Under the pieces are notes generated by a model. The model was given only the letters and a program-made list of their open reading frames with translations, was not told where the DNA came from and did no database searches. Positions 50,726 through 60,357 of a stretch of DNA of 64,000 nucleotides are shown one piece after another (the stretch's first letter is position 1; every line of letters starts with the position of its first letter). Position numbers and translations under genes: made by a program. Origin of the DNA: Acidobacteriota bacterium (GTDB taxonomy: Bacteria > Acidobacteriota > Blastocatellia > Pyrinomonadales > Pyrinomonadaceae); NCBI GenBank assembly GCA_003223025.1, contig QHXR01000001.1, positions 446,248 to 510,247 of the forward strand, in the 5' to 3' direction.

Positions 50726-52366
50726 ATGCAAAAGATCGTAACCGCAGATGAAATGCGCGAGATCGACCGTCTCACGACGGAACGATACGGAATATCGCAA
50801 CTGCTTCTGATGGAGAACGCGGCTCACGCCGCGAGCCGTGTGATCGTTGAAAAGCTTGGCGGATCAGTCGAAGGCAAATCGATCTTGATCCTTTGCGGGA
50901 AGGGAAACAACGGCGGTGACGGCGCGGCGTTAGGTCGCATTCTCTGGCAGCAGGGAGCCGACGCTGAAGTCTGTCTGTTTGGACTTGTCGAGGATACAAA
51001 GGATGATGCTCGGACGAATTTCGAGATCCTTAAAAAGATAACTGAGGATGAGGGCTTCGAGCTATCGCAGTCCGACCTCGCATTCGAAGAGATAACCGGT
51101 CTCGAAGAATGGCTCGATTACGACAGTCTCAATTTTCACAGCGACGATCCCGATGTGCTCGTCGACGCTCTTTTCGGGACTGGTCTGACGCGACCGCTCG
51201 ACGGAGTTTTCGAACAGGTCGCGGCATTTATCGATGCGTTTGCGGATCCTGACGGAGATTCGGAGACGCTCGTCGTCTCGATCGATATTCCGTCCGGATT
51301 ATGCTCCGATACCGCCGACTGCATCGGCATGAATCCGCGTGCGAACGTGACAGTAACTTTCACGGCTCCGAAACTAGCGAATGTTCTGCCGCCGGCTGCG
51401 AATTGCAACGGCGAGTTGGTCGTAGCGAATATCGGATCTCCGTGCAATCTCGTCGAAGAAGCAGCGTCAAAAACATTTCTTATCGACTCTGAGGACGTCG
51501 CCGGTTGGCTCGCACAGACCGGATTCACGGATGACTCGTACAAAAATCGCCGCGGCCACGCATTGATGATCGCCGGCGCGGCGAACTATAGCGGAGCCGC
51601 GGTGCTTTGCGGAAACGCCGCGATGCGGTCGGGTGTCGGTCTCGTAACGATCGCGACACCGAAGTCGTCGCAGTCGTCGATCGTCGCACGCGTCGCTCCG
51701 GAAGTAATGGTTCGCGGCGTGGCTGAAACTGATGGCGGAGCGGTTTCGGCGGATGCATTCGATGAGATCGCAGAGTTCTTACAAAACGTCGATGTAGTCG
51801 CGATCGGCAGCGGGCTCAGCTCGAGCGATGAATCAACTCGCAAGCTTGTGAAACGCGTCGTCGAAGAACGCGTGACGCCGGTCGTTATTGATGCCGACGG
51901 TCTCAATTCTCTCGCACCGTTCTCGCTTTCCGGATCAGACGAACTGCCGCTGATCCTGACGCCGCACTCGGGCGAATTTCGAAAGCTCGTCGGAACCAAA
52001 AGCGAAGAAGATCTGAAGGATCGAGTCGGATGTGCGCGTTCGTTCGCTCAAGAGCATCATGTGATCCTCGTTTTAAAAGGCGAACGCGTCATCATTGCGG
52101 AGCCGGGCGGCCGCGTATTCATAAATCCAACGGGGAATTCGGGAACAGGTAAAGCGGGAAATGGCGACACGCTGACTGGCATCATCGCGGGATTCGTTGC
52201 ACAGGCACTACAGAGTCGAGCGTCCGTCATTGACGCCGTGACGTCAGCCGTTTACATCGCCGGTTTAGCCGCCGACATCGCGGAGAAAAAGTTCGGCAAG
52301 CGCGTCATGACCGCGTCCGACACGGCCGAGTCGCTCGCCGATTGTTTCCGATTATTCAATGCCTGA
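50726..52366 (+). CDS. nnr: Bifunctional NAD(P)H-hydrate epimerase/dehydratase
   Basis: Repairs hydrated NAD(P)H. The N-terminal YjeF_N epimerase (about 1-220) has EIDRLTTERYGISQLLLMEN and ILCGKGNNGGDGAALGR. The C-terminal ADP-dependent dehydratase (YjeF_C) has YKNRRGHALMIAGAANYSGA, DADGLNSLA, LTPHSGEFRKL and GNSGTGKAGNGDTLTG. Start 50726 is chosen because it begins the conserved MQKIVTADEMREID. A longer frame adds an unlikely 29 residues. The 546-aa length fits. The 3' end overlaps tsaE by 8 bp. Confidence 0.94.
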   Translation: MQKIVTADEMREIDRLTTERYGISQLLLMENAAHAASRVIVEKLGGSVEGKSILILCGKGNNGGDGAALGRILWQQGADAEVCLFGLVEDTKDDARTNFEILKKITEDEGFELSQSDLAFEEITGLEEWLDYDSLNFHSDDPDVLVDALFGTGLTRPLDGVFEQVAAFIDAFADPDGDSETLVVSIDIPSGLCSDTADCIGMNPRANVTVTFTAPKLANVLPPAANCNGELVVANIGSPCNLVEEAASKTFLIDSEDVAGWLAQTGFTDDSYKNRRGHALMIAGAANYSGAAVLCGNAAMRSGVGLVTIATPKSSQSSIVARVAPEVMVRGVAETDGGAVSADAFDEIAEFLQNVDVVAIGSGLSSSDESTRKLVKRVVEERVTPVVIDADGLNSLAPFSLSGSDELPLILTPHSGEFRKLVGTKSEEDLKDRVGCARSFAQEHHVILVLKGERVIIAEPGGRVFINPTGNSGTGKAGNGDTLTGIIAGFVAQALQSRASVIDAVTSAVYIAGLAADIAEKKFGKRVMTASDTAESLADCFRLFNA

Positions 52367-52820
52367 ACAGCGCACGATCATTTCAAATTCGCCGGACGAA
52401 ACTTTCGAGTTTGGCGAAACGCTCGGCCGCGAGCTTCGCGGCGGGGAAGTGATCCTGCTGCGCGGCGGCCTCGGTGCGGGCAAGACGCTCTTGACGAAAG
52501 GAATTCTAAGCTCGCTCGATTATGACATCGACGAAGTGACGAGTCCGAGCTTCACGCTCGTCAATCTTTATCGCGCCGAACGCTTCAATGTCTATCACAT
52601 CGACCTCTGGCGTTGCGAAGGAGACGAGGTCGCGTTCTCTGTCGGGCTCGATGAGATCGTCGAGGAACGCGACCGCGTCGTGATAATTGAATGGGCCGAA
52701 CGGCTTGGTGAATATCCGTTCGAGTCGATTGTCTATCAGATCGATCTTCAGGGCGACGGCGATGAGCCGCGGACGATCCAAGTCGAACGATCGGAACTTA
52801 CCGCTCCGCAACGCGTCTAA
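52359..52820 (+). CDS. tsaE: tRNA threonylcarbamoyladenosine synthesis ATPase
   Basis: TsaE is the ATPase partner of TsaB/TsaD in t6A37 tRNA modification. The 153-aa length and the P-loop LRGGLGAGKTLLTKGIL are right. ITSPSFTLVN-like (VTSPSFTLVNLYRAE), HIDLWRC and IIEWAERL also match the family. It overlaps nnr by 8 bp. The nnr-tsaE pairing is common in bacteria. Confidence 0.94.
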   Translation: MPEQRTIISNSPDETFEFGETLGRELRGGEVILLRGGLGAGKTLLTKGILSSLDYDIDEVTSPSFTLVNLYRAERFNVYHIDLWRCEGDEVAFSVGLDEIVEERDRVVIIEWAERLGEYPFESIVYQIDLQGDGDEPRTIQVERSELTAPQRV

Positions 52821-52828
52821 GAATTTGA

Positions 52829-53758
52829 ATGAAACTCTTCGCTATCGTTCTGCTTTGTGTCGCCTTGCTCGGGTGCGGCAAAGCACCCGATGATACGCCA
52901 TCCAACAGAACTTCTACGCCTAAGGACGAGAGCGTAAGGCGTCTTTCAAAAACAAAAGATTCGTTGGTCCGATTTTTTCAGCCAATGGACGTCCGCGATG
53001 GCGATTGGTTGAGATCGCATCCCGAAGACGGCGAGACTTTCGAAGACTATGTCGAGTCACGTCCGACACGTCCGACCGCGGAGCGAAACAAGATCTACGT
53101 CCAACCGCTCGGCACGTTCTCGCCGGCTCAGATGAAAGTGGTCAAACTCACAGCGGAATACCTGCGTGCGTTCTACAGCCTGCCGGTCGTTCTGCGCGAT
53201 CCAAACCCGGTCGAGAAAGTTCCGCTCGAAATGCAGCGTGTTCAATACCCGAACAATCGACAGATCCGCACGAGCTACTTTCTCGATAATATTCTGCCGC
53301 CGCTTTTGCCGAACGACGCCGCGGCGCTGATCTGCTTTACGAATTTTGATCTTTATCCGGAGGACACTTGGAACTATGTTTTCGGACAGGCGAGTCTCGA
53401 GGCGCGAGTCGGAGTCTGGTCGCTGTGGCGTCTGGAAAGGGACGGACAAAAGCGGACGGACGCCGATCGGTTTCTCGATCGCACGTTGAAGATCGCAACG
53501 CACGAAACTGGTCACATGTTTTCGATGCGGCACTGCAAAAAATACGAATGCTTGATGTCGGGAACGAATAGTCTGGATGAGACCGATCGACGTCCGCTCG
53601 ATACTTGTCCCGAATGTACAATGAAGATAGCGTGGGCGGTGCCGTATCAGCCGGCCGAGCGTTACAAGAATCTTGCGGAATTTTGGCGAAAGCAAAAGCG
53701 ATCTAGTGAGGAGAAACTAATGCTTGAAAAAATGCAGGCGGTTGGCGGAGTGAAATGA
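52829..53758 (+). CDS. Lipoprotein archaemetzincin-type metalloprotease
   Basis: This 309-aa protein begins with a lipoprotein signal (AIVLLCVALLGCGK, lipobox LLGC). A zinc-protease domain carries the archaemetzincin motif HETGHMFSMRHCKKYECLMS: HExxH, a third His, and paired cysteines. A second CxxC (CPEC) lies 20 or so residues on. Archaemetzincins are usually cytoplasmic and unlipidated. This one should be anchored in the envelope. The role is unknown. It precedes the L,D-transpeptidase-like gene by 1 bp. Metal ligands are intact, so activity is likely. Confidence 0.88.
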   Translation: MKLFAIVLLCVALLGCGKAPDDTPSNRTSTPKDESVRRLSKTKDSLVRFFQPMDVRDGDWLRSHPEDGETFEDYVESRPTRPTAERNKIYVQPLGTFSPAQMKVVKLTAEYLRAFYSLPVVLRDPNPVEKVPLEMQRVQYPNNRQIRTSYFLDNILPPLLPNDAAALICFTNFDLYPEDTWNYVFGQASLEARVGVWSLWRLERDGQKRTDADRFLDRTLKIATHETGHMFSMRHCKKYECLMSGTNSLDETDRRPLDTCPECTMKIAWAVPYQPAERYKNLAEFWRKQKRSSEEKLMLEKMQAVGGVK

Positions 53759-53759
53759 A

Positions 53760-54236
53760 ATGCTCGACGCGTTGGAAGATCCAAAAATAATAATCAGAAA
53801 ACAAAACCGAACGCTCGAGGTTTACGACGGCGATGTCCTGATCAAAACTTTCCCGCTCGTCTTAGGTTTCGCTCCCGTCGGTAGCAAGCAGATCGAAGGC
53901 GACGGCAAAACTCCCGAAGGCGAATTCTATGTCTTTACCAAAAACGCTCAGAGCAAATTCCATCTCAGCCTCGGTCTCAGCTATCCGTCAAAGGACGACG
54001 CGACTCGCGGACTTGCCAAAGGGTTGATTAGCGAAAACGAACGCGACGAGATCGTTTCCGCGATCGACGATAGAAGAATGCCGCCTCAAAAGACTAAGCT
54101 TGGCGGCGAGATCTACGTGCACGGCGGCGGGATCGAAGGAGATTGGACATGCGGATGCCCGGCTCTGAGGAATGAGGACATCGCAGAGATATTCGCGGCA
54201 ATTCCTGTCGGAACAACGGTTACGATCCTTCCATAA
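53760..54236 (+). CDS. YkuD/L,D-transpeptidase-domain protein without signal peptide
   Basis: This 158-aa protein is a YkuD domain with the active-site motif IYVHGGGIEGDWTCGCPAL (His and nucleophilic Cys) and the upstream VLGFAPVGSKQIEGDGKTP block. L,D-transpeptidases crosslink peptidoglycan in the periplasm. This one lacks any signal peptide or membrane helix. An in-frame TGA lies just before the ATG, so no upstream extension exists. It may be exported by another route, or act in the cytoplasm on murein precursors. It is tightly linked to the archaemetzincin gene (1-nt gap). Confidence 0.85.
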   Translation: MLDALEDPKIIIRKQNRTLEVYDGDVLIKTFPLVLGFAPVGSKQIEGDGKTPEGEFYVFTKNAQSKFHLSLGLSYPSKDDATRGLAKGLISENERDEIVSAIDDRRMPPQKTKLGGEIYVHGGGIEGDWTCGCPALRNEDIAEIFAAIPVGTTVTILP

Positions 54237-54329
54237 CCACCAAACCTTGCCGACCCGGACGATAATCCCGTAACATTTAACAGTGTTCCCCTCGGAACCC
54301 TCGAATATAATCAACCTTCCCATCATGTT

Positions 54330-56468
54330 ATGAGTCACGGCGAGAATAAATCAGCGAAACAAGTAGAAGTGTCTGCACCCGATCCCGAAGCGGATCAGCA
54401 CGAAGGCGCGACGCTTTTTAATCGTGAGCTGAGCTGGATCGAATTCAATCGTCGCGTACTTGACGAAGCGATGGACGAGAACCTTCCGGTGCTCGAGCGG
54501 CTGAAGTTTCTTTCGATCTTCGCAACGAATCTCGACGAGTTCTTTATGATCCGCGTTTCGGGATTGAAGGAACAGATCGAAGAGAATGTCGCGGACCTTT
54601 CGGTGGACGGAATGACCGTCACCGAGCAGATGCGCGAGATCAGCAAACGGCTGCGACCGCTGCTCAAGAAACAGGTCGAGTATCTCCGCGAAGTCGTACT
54701 TCCCGAGCTTGCCGGAGCCGGGATCACCGTCGAACCTTACCGGACTCTTCCGGCAAAGGATAAGAAAAAACTCGACAAATATTTTCGCGACAATCTTTTT
54801 CCGATCCTGACGCCGCAGTCCGTTGATTCGTCGCATCCGTTTCCGTACATTTCGAACCTCAGTCTGAACGTCGGGCTCTTCATCGAACCGAACCGGCACT
54901 TCACTCAGGAAAGTCTCAAACACTTGTTCCGGCAAAAACGATTTACGCGTATCAAGCTCCCGCCGTCGGTGCCGAGATTGATACCCATCGATGAGAAGAA
55001 GGGCCGGTACACTCTGCTCGAAGAACTGATCGTCGCTAACGCGAAGTGGCTGTTCCCGAACATGAAGGTCAGCGACGGTTTCTTGTTCCGTGTGACGCGC
55101 GATGCCGACATCGAGTTACGCGAGGACGAGGCCGGCGATCTTATGCGCACGCTCGAGCGCGAGTTGCAGCGACGCCGGTTCCGCTTTCCGGTGCGTCTCG
55201 AAGTCGACGCCGCGATGCCGGATAAGATGTTGAAGGTCTTGGTGAATGGCATCGGGCTCGAGTCAACCGACGTTTATAAGATCGACGGATTCGTCGACAT
55301 TCCGGACATGATGCAGTTGTATTCGCTTGATCGTCCCGAGCTCCGCGACAAGCCCATACCTCTATTCCATCCGTTGGCTTTCGCCGATAAGAAGAGCGTT
55401 TTCGATGTGGTCAAAAAGCACGACGTGCTTCTGCATCATCCGTACATGGCGTACTCGGCGTTGACGGATTTTGTTGCCGAGGCGGCTGAAGATCCGTACG
55501 TTCAAGCGATCAAGATCTGCCTCTATCGAACAGGAAAGGATTCTCCGGTGGTTGACTCGCTCATCCGCGCGAGTCAGCGCGGAAAGCAGGTGACTGCGCT
55601 TGTCGAGCTAAAGGCGCGATTCGATGAAGAGATGAACATCGAGTGGGCGCGGCGATTGGAAAACGAAGGTGTCCACGTCGTCTACGGCATCAGCTCGCTC
55701 AAGACGCACTCCAAGGTCATGCTGGTGGTTCGTCGAGAGAAGGAAAAGCTCTCGCGATATGTGCATGTCGCGACGGGGAATTACAATCCTATAACGTCGC
55801 GGATGTACACGGACCTCGGACTTCTGACGGCGGACGAAGATATCGCGGCGGATGTGACGAGCCTTTTCAATTTTCTGACCGGCTACTCGCAGCAGTCGAA
55901 TTACAACCGACTGATGGTCGCCCCGTTAAATCTTCGAGAAGGTTTGATCGATCTCGTGCGACGCGAAAAGCGCAACAAGCTCGCCGGAAAACATGCACGC
56001 ATCATCGTGAAAGTTAACAGCCTGACGGATACGGATCTGATAAACGAGCTGTATGCGGCATCGCAAGCCGGAGTCGAGATCGACCTGATCGTTCGCGGGA
56101 TCTGCAGTTTGAGGCCCGGCGTCAAGGGATTGTCGTCGAACATTCGCGTTCGATCGGTGGTCGGAAGATTTCTCGAACACAGCCGTGTCTTTTATGTCGC
56201 GAACGGCGGCGAAGTTGCGGATGAGGAAGTTTATATCGGAAGTGCGGACTGGATGCTGCGAAATGTTGACAGGCGGGTCGAGGTCCTGGCTCCGATACTC
56301 GACCCCGACATTAAGGCATTTTTAAAGGACGTGTATCTCGACGCGTATCTCCGCGACAACGTCAACGCGCGTGCGCTGCGCCCGGACGGAACGTACCGCA
56401 AGCTTCCCGGCGCCGAACCGTTTGACGCTCAGATGTTTTTTGTCGGACACGATGTGGTAAGCAAGTGA
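54330..56468 (+). CDS. ppk1: Polyphosphate kinase 1
   Basis: Reversibly transfers phosphate from ATP to polyphosphate. The 712-aa length matches PPK1. N-terminal domain [19 protein letters not shown], head region [13 protein letters not shown]. The catalytic HKD-like domain has [35 protein letters not shown] and [15 protein letters not shown], where the second catalytic His is phosphorylated. The C-terminal KYIGSADWM-like block is [15 protein letters not shown] 54330 has no strong ribosome site. Cytoplasmic or membrane-associated. Confidence 0.96.
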   Translation: MSHGENKSAKQVEVSAPDPEADQHEGATLFNRELSWIEFNRRVLDEAMDENLPVLERLKFLSIFATNLDEFFMIRVSGLKEQIEENVADLSVDGMTVTEQMREISKRLRPLLKKQVEYLREVVLPELAGAGITVEPYRTLPAKDKKKLDKYFRDNLFPILTPQSVDSSHPFPYISNLSLNVGLFIEPNRHFTQESLKHLFRQKRFTRIKLPPSVPRLIPIDEKKGRYTLLEELIVANAKWLFPNMKVSDGFLFRVTRDADIELREDEAGDLMRTLERELQRRRFRFPVRLEVDAAMPDKMLKVLVNGIGLESTDVYKIDGFVDIPDMMQLYSLDRPELRDKPIPLFHPLAFADKKSVFDVVKKHDVLLHHPYMAYSALTDFVAEAAEDPYVQAIKICLYRTGKDSPVVDSLIRASQRGKQVTALVELKARFDEEMNIEWARRLENEGVHVVYGISSLKTHSKVMLVVRREKEKLSRYVHVATGNYNPITSRMYTDLGLLTADEDIAADVTSLFNFLTGYSQQSNYNRLMVAPLNLREGLIDLVRREKRNKLAGKHARIIVKVNSLTDTDLINELYAASQAGVEIDLIVRGICSLRPGVKGLSSNIRVRSVVGRFLEHSRVFYVANGGEVADEEVYIGSADWMLRNVDRRVEVLAPILDPDIKAFLKDVYLDAYLRDNVNARALRPDGTYRKLPGAEPFDAQMFFVGHDVVSK

Positions 56469-57025
56469 GAAATGAGAAATGAGAAGTGAGAAGTGGGAAA
56501 TGAGAAGTGAGAAATGAGAAGGGAGAAGGGAGAAGTGAGAAGTGAGAAATGAGAAATGAGAAGTGAGATGAGAAAATCAGGTCTCGACGGTTGGATCTAA
56601 CGACTCGGATCTCATGACCCGGATCTCACGACTTGGATCTTATGACTTGGTCTCGTGACTCGGATCTCGTGGCTCAGTTTCAGATTTCAAACTTCAAGCC
56701 GTAATTTCAAATTTCAAATTTCAAATTTCAGATTTCAAATCTGAAATTCGAATCGCACACTAAAAATTTCAAAACCGAAATTCGAACCGCACACTCTCAA
56801 AATTTCAAAACCGAAATTCAAACCGCACACTTAAAATTTCAAAGCCGAAATTCAAACCGCACACTTAAAATTTCAAAGCCGAAATTCAAACCGCACCTTT
56901 CAAAACCTTCGAATCTCTTTCTCATTTCTCATTTCTCATTTCTCATTTCTCATTTCTCATTTCTCATTTCTCATTTCTCATTTCTCATTTCTCATTTCTC
57001 ATTTCTCATTTCTCATTTCTCATCT
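56465..57025. repeat. Large heptamer-array palindrome
   Basis: GAGAAAT-type 7-nt units (about 15, 56465-56570) are followed by 14-nt units of the GGATCTCATGACTT kind (56580-56660). Then come ATTTCAA heptamers (56680-56750) and four 34-36-nt units starting CGCACACT (56755-56900). The region ends with 13 CTCATTT units (56931-57021). The first and last blocks are reverse complements. No gene. Confidence 0.9.
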
Positions 57026-57031
57026 AGGAAC

Positions 57032-57598
57032 CTACCCGCTCGCGCTTCCGCCCATTCTTTCGAATTTTGCTACGGCCACGCCGCCGATCGTTTTTCCGTA
57101 CTTTATCGTCAGCCTCGGATAGCCGCGCGGCTCCTGTTCGACGTCTTTTAGGCCGAGCTTTTTCTGTGCTTTCTCGATCGCTTCGCTCGTGCCCTCGATC
57201 TCCATGTAGAGCCCGAACGGCAATTCGTCCAACACTACCTCGACTTCGCCAAGCATCCAGTATTTGCGACGCTTTTCGTACACAGCGGTAAGTTTGTAGC
57301 CGAGATGTTCGATGATCGCTTCCGCGGCGTCGACATCGGACACGCTTGTTTCGAACTCGATCTTCTTTTTCGCTCCGTTCTCGGTTGCGACCTTTTCTTT
57401 GTAAGTTAAGACGGTGAAGTCGCCGATCTTTCTTAAACGAAGTGTGGCGCCGCGTTCGTCCATCTCGCCCCCGCGATGCTGGTAGTTAACTTCGAAAACT
57501 TCTTTCTCGAAATCCGCGCCGAGCTCGACGAGTCGCTGCGTGATCTCCTCGACGCGTCCGGGGCCGAGGTGATATTTTTTTTCGGTTTCGATAGCCAT
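57032..57598 (-). CDS. CYTH-domain protein (class IV adenylate cyclase/thiamine-triphosphatase-like)
   Basis: A 188-aa single CYTH domain. The ExExK signature appears as IETEKKY at the N-terminus. Acidic and basic tunnel residues follow (TLRLRKIGDF, VLTYKEKVA, KIEFETSV, YEKRRKYWM, VVLDELPFGLYMEIEG). CYTH enzymes act on triphosphates or make cAMP with divalent metals. The substrate is not predictable. It lies next to ppk1, but transcribed towards it. Triphosphate or polyphosphate hydrolysis would fit that context. Confidence 0.88.
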   Translation of the reverse strand: MAIETEKKYHLGPGRVEEITQRLVELGADFEKEVFEVNYQHRGGEMDERGATLRLRKIGDFTVLTYKEKVATENGAKKKIEFETSVSDVDAAEAIIEHLGYKLTAVYEKRRKYWMLGEVEVVLDELPFGLYMEIEGTSEAIEKAQKKLGLKDVEQEPRGYPRLTIKYGKTIGGVAVAKFERMGGSASG

Positions 57599-57680
57599 GT
57601 ATGAGGAAAAGTCCGATCGGGTTACATAGTATGGAATTGTGATGCGGCGAGCAAACCAAGAGGCCCGGTCTGCAGCGCAA

Positions 57681-57760
57681 TTAACCGCGGATGACGCAAA
57701 TAACGCGGATCAAGAAAAGATTTTTATAGATAATTCTTAATCAGCGTTATCTGCGGTTAA
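57681..57760. repeat. Palindromic repeat, TTAACCGCGGATGACGC family
   Basis: The left arm TTAACCGCGGATGACGCAAA and right arm CAGCGTTATCTGCGGTTAA are imperfectly complementary. It lies upstream of malQ. Confidence 0.85.
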
Positions 57761-57820
57761 AAGCGCCTCGCGGATTTTGGACTTTCGCTGACCGTAGAAG
57801 ATAATTGCAATTCACATCAA

Positions 57821-59320
57821 ATGGAAAATCGCCGAGCATCCGGAATACTTCTTCATCCTACGTCTCTGCCCGGCTCCAACGGAATTGGTGATCTCGGCGA
57901 CTACGCGTTCAAGTTTGTAGATTTTCTCGAGCGGGCAAAGCAAACATACTGGCAGATCCTGCCGCTCGGTCCGACCGGTTGGGGCGATTCGCCGTACGCG
58001 TCGTTCTCGGCGTTTGCCGGGAATACACTTTTGATCTCGCCGGAGAAATTAGTCGAGGACGGATTATTGCCGGAGTCCGGGATCGAGACGATCGATTCAA
58101 ACTCCGAACGCGTCGACTACGGAGCAGTTTACGAATTGAAAAATCGAATGCTCCGAAACGCGTTCGAAAATTTCGCGAATGCCTCGGATGATCTGCAACA
58201 CGCCTTCGACGCGTTCACTCAGGAGAATGCTTCGTGGCTCGAAGACTACGCTCTTTTCCGTGCGATCAAGGCATCGCAAGATCAGAAGCCTTGGTACGAG
58301 TGGGACGAGCCTCTAAAGCTACGCGACGAAAAATCTCTCGCGGAGATCTCGAATATTCTTGCTTCCGAAATTCGCGCCGAGAAGTTTTATCAATTCCTTT
58401 TTTTCAGACAATGGTTCGCCGTGAAAAGTTACGCCAACGAACGTGGAGTTCGAATCGTCGGCGACGTGCCGATCTTCGTCGCTCTCGACTCGGCTGACGT
58501 CTGGCATCATCGCGAATTCTTCAAGCTAAATGACAACGGCTCTCCGCGAGTCGTCTCCGGTGTTCCGCCGGACTTTTTTTCGAAGACGGGTCAGCTGTGG
58601 GGAAATCCGATCTACGACTGGGAAACGATGGCTAATGACGGTTTCGGGTGGTGGATCGAGCGCATTAGATCCGCGCTGAGAACGGTTGATATTTTGCGGA
58701 TCGATCATTTTCGCGGATTTGGCGCGGCGTGGGAGGTTCCCGGCGGCGACGCGACAGCCGAGCACGGCGAATGGGTTGACGCACCGGGCAGGGAATTGTT
58801 CACGGCCGTAAAAGATGCTTTGGGCGATCCGCCGTTTTGGGTCGAAGACCTTGGATTCATGACGCCTGAGATCGAAGCGTTGCGCGACGATTTTGCATTT
58901 CTCGGAATGCGGATTCTGCAATTCGCTTTCGGCGGCGACGCCCACAACGAAGCGTTGCCCCACAACTACATTCATCATTGCATCACTTACACCGGAACCC
59001 ACGACAACGACACCGTAGTCGGCTGGTGGAATTCGCAGCCGCCGGACAGTCCGGCCCGCGAGCACTGCATGAGATATCTCAACACAGATGGAAGTGAAAT
59101 TAATTGGGATCTCATTCGCTCGGCCTGGTCATCCGTCGCGGACGTCGCGATTGCACCGCTGCAGGATGTTCTCGGTCTCGGAAATGAAGCGAGAATGAAT
59201 CTGCCGGCGTCGACCTCGGGGAACTGGCAGTGGAGATTTACCGATGGCGCATTGAGTGACGAGATCGCCGATCGGCTAAGAGAATTAACGGAAATTTACG
59301 GGCGAGTTTCGGCGGGCTAG
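57821..59320 (+). CDS. malQ: 4-alpha-glucanotransferase
   Basis: Transfers maltooligosaccharide segments between glucans (amylomaltase, GH77). The 499-aa length and signatures fit: ASGILLHPTSLPGSNGIGDL at the N-terminus, LPLGPTGWGDSPY, VGDVPIFVALDSADVW, DILRIDHFRGF with the catalytic Asp, WVEDLGFMTPEI and YTGTHDNDT. Cytoplasmic. No other glycogen genes are adjacent here. It follows the repeat at 57.7 kb. Confidence 0.95.
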   Translation: MENRRASGILLHPTSLPGSNGIGDLGDYAFKFVDFLERAKQTYWQILPLGPTGWGDSPYASFSAFAGNTLLISPEKLVEDGLLPESGIETIDSNSERVDYGAVYELKNRMLRNAFENFANASDDLQHAFDAFTQENASWLEDYALFRAIKASQDQKPWYEWDEPLKLRDEKSLAEISNILASEIRAEKFYQFLFFRQWFAVKSYANERGVRIVGDVPIFVALDSADVWHHREFFKLNDNGSPRVVSGVPPDFFSKTGQLWGNPIYDWETMANDGFGWWIERIRSALRTVDILRIDHFRGFGAAWEVPGGDATAEHGEWVDAPGRELFTAVKDALGDPPFWVEDLGFMTPEIEALRDDFAFLGMRILQFAFGGDAHNEALPHNYIHHCITYTGTHDNDTVVGWWNSQPPDSPAREHCMRYLNTDGSEINWDLIRSAWSSVADVAIAPLQDVLGLGNEARMNLPASTSGNWQWRFTDGALSDEIADRLRELTEIYGRVSAG

Positions 59321-59400
59321 TTGCACTCCGCGACGCAGGGCCGAAGAAAGAAATCGAACCACGCCGGTACAGGCATACGAGTTGCTCGACATGTCGGTGT

Positions 59401-60357
59401 ATGCCTTTGAGTCTCCAAGTAGAAAATGCGCTGGGTGATTTCGCACACGGATCGGGATTTACCGAGCACGGCGGGGTCGTGATCGATCTCGACGGTACTG
59501 CCGTTCACGAGGACAGCGGTCGTGTCACTGTGCCGAGGCCGGTCGAGCTTGGACTAAAAGCGCTCTACGAGCGCGGTCGGCCGGTCGTCCTAAACTCACT
59601 TCGATTTCCGCTTTCCGTAATGCGAACGTTCGGAAAGGAATGGCTCGCGATCTCAAATTCTCCGATCCCGATCGTGTCGATGAACGGCAGTCAAATCGGA
59701 TATGTTCAGCGAGATGAAAAGGACGAGATCTGTTTTGAAGAGATAGCCGCATTCCCGCTGAGCACGAATGAGATCGACGCGTGTCTCGCGGGAGTCGATG
59801 CGCTTCTCGCCGACAACATCCGAGACGTGCTTCTTTTTTATTACCCGAGAGACTGGCGAATGGGTGAGATCATTTGGACACCGGTCGCCGCGAAAGTCGA
59901 ACACGTAAAAGAAAAATATAAAAGTGCGTCTGCGGTCTCGGCGGTTGAGTCGGCCAAGCTCCAGGAGCAACTACACAAGGAAGAGATCTGCATGATCTTT
60001 TTGCTGATCGAGCGTAAAGCCGATGAGCTGATGGCCTATCAGCACTCCAAGCCAAGTAGCTTTTTCACGACCAAAGGAGTCGACAAACTTTCCGGTGCCC
60101 AAGCCGCAGCAGAATATATCGGTTTTGATATGAAATCTTCACTCGGTGCCGGTGACACCACGATGGATGTCTTTCTCAACGGAGTTGGAATGGCCGTCCA
60201 GGTCGGTCCGATGGAGCTTCCTTTCCGAGGGTTGCACTCGACTATCCGCGTCGCCGATTCGTTCGAGCTCGGTGATGTCATGTTTCGACTCGCCGGTATT
60301 CAGGAACTTTCTAATGCGATCTCAATCGAAGAAAAACGCGTCGGCAAATCAGGTTGA
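59401..60357 (+). CDS. HAD-family hydrolase (Cof-like)
   Basis: This 318-aa protein has HAD motif I DLDGTAV, motif II at LNSLR (Asn-Ser), the cap region and motif IV GAGDTTMDVFLNG, the pattern of Cof-type phosphatases acting on sugar phosphates. The last codons overlap the APH-like gene by 44 bp. Metal-binding aspartates are present. The substrate is unknown. The overlap suggests the phosphatase and the kinase-like protein are translated together and may act on the same metabolite. Confidence 0.85.
   Translation: MPLSLQVENALGDFAHGSGFTEHGGVVIDLDGTAVHEDSGRVTVPRPVELGLKALYERGRPVVLNSLRFPLSVMRTFGKEWLAISNSPIPIVSMNGSQIGYVQRDEKDEICFEEIAAFPLSTNEIDACLAGVDALLADNIRDVLLFYYPRDWRMGEIIWTPVAAKVEHVKEKYKSASAVSAVESAKLQEQLHKEEICMIFLLIERKADELMAYQHSKPSSFFTTKGVDKLSGAQAAAEYIGFDMKSSLGAGDTTMDVFLNGVGMAVQVGPMELPFRGLHSTIRVADSFELGDVMFRLAGIQELSNAISIEEKRVGKSG

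Noticed and set aside
56465-57025. CRISPR array
   Set aside because: Units are 7, 14 and 34-36 nt with no unique spacers, and the blocks are palindromic in relation to each other.
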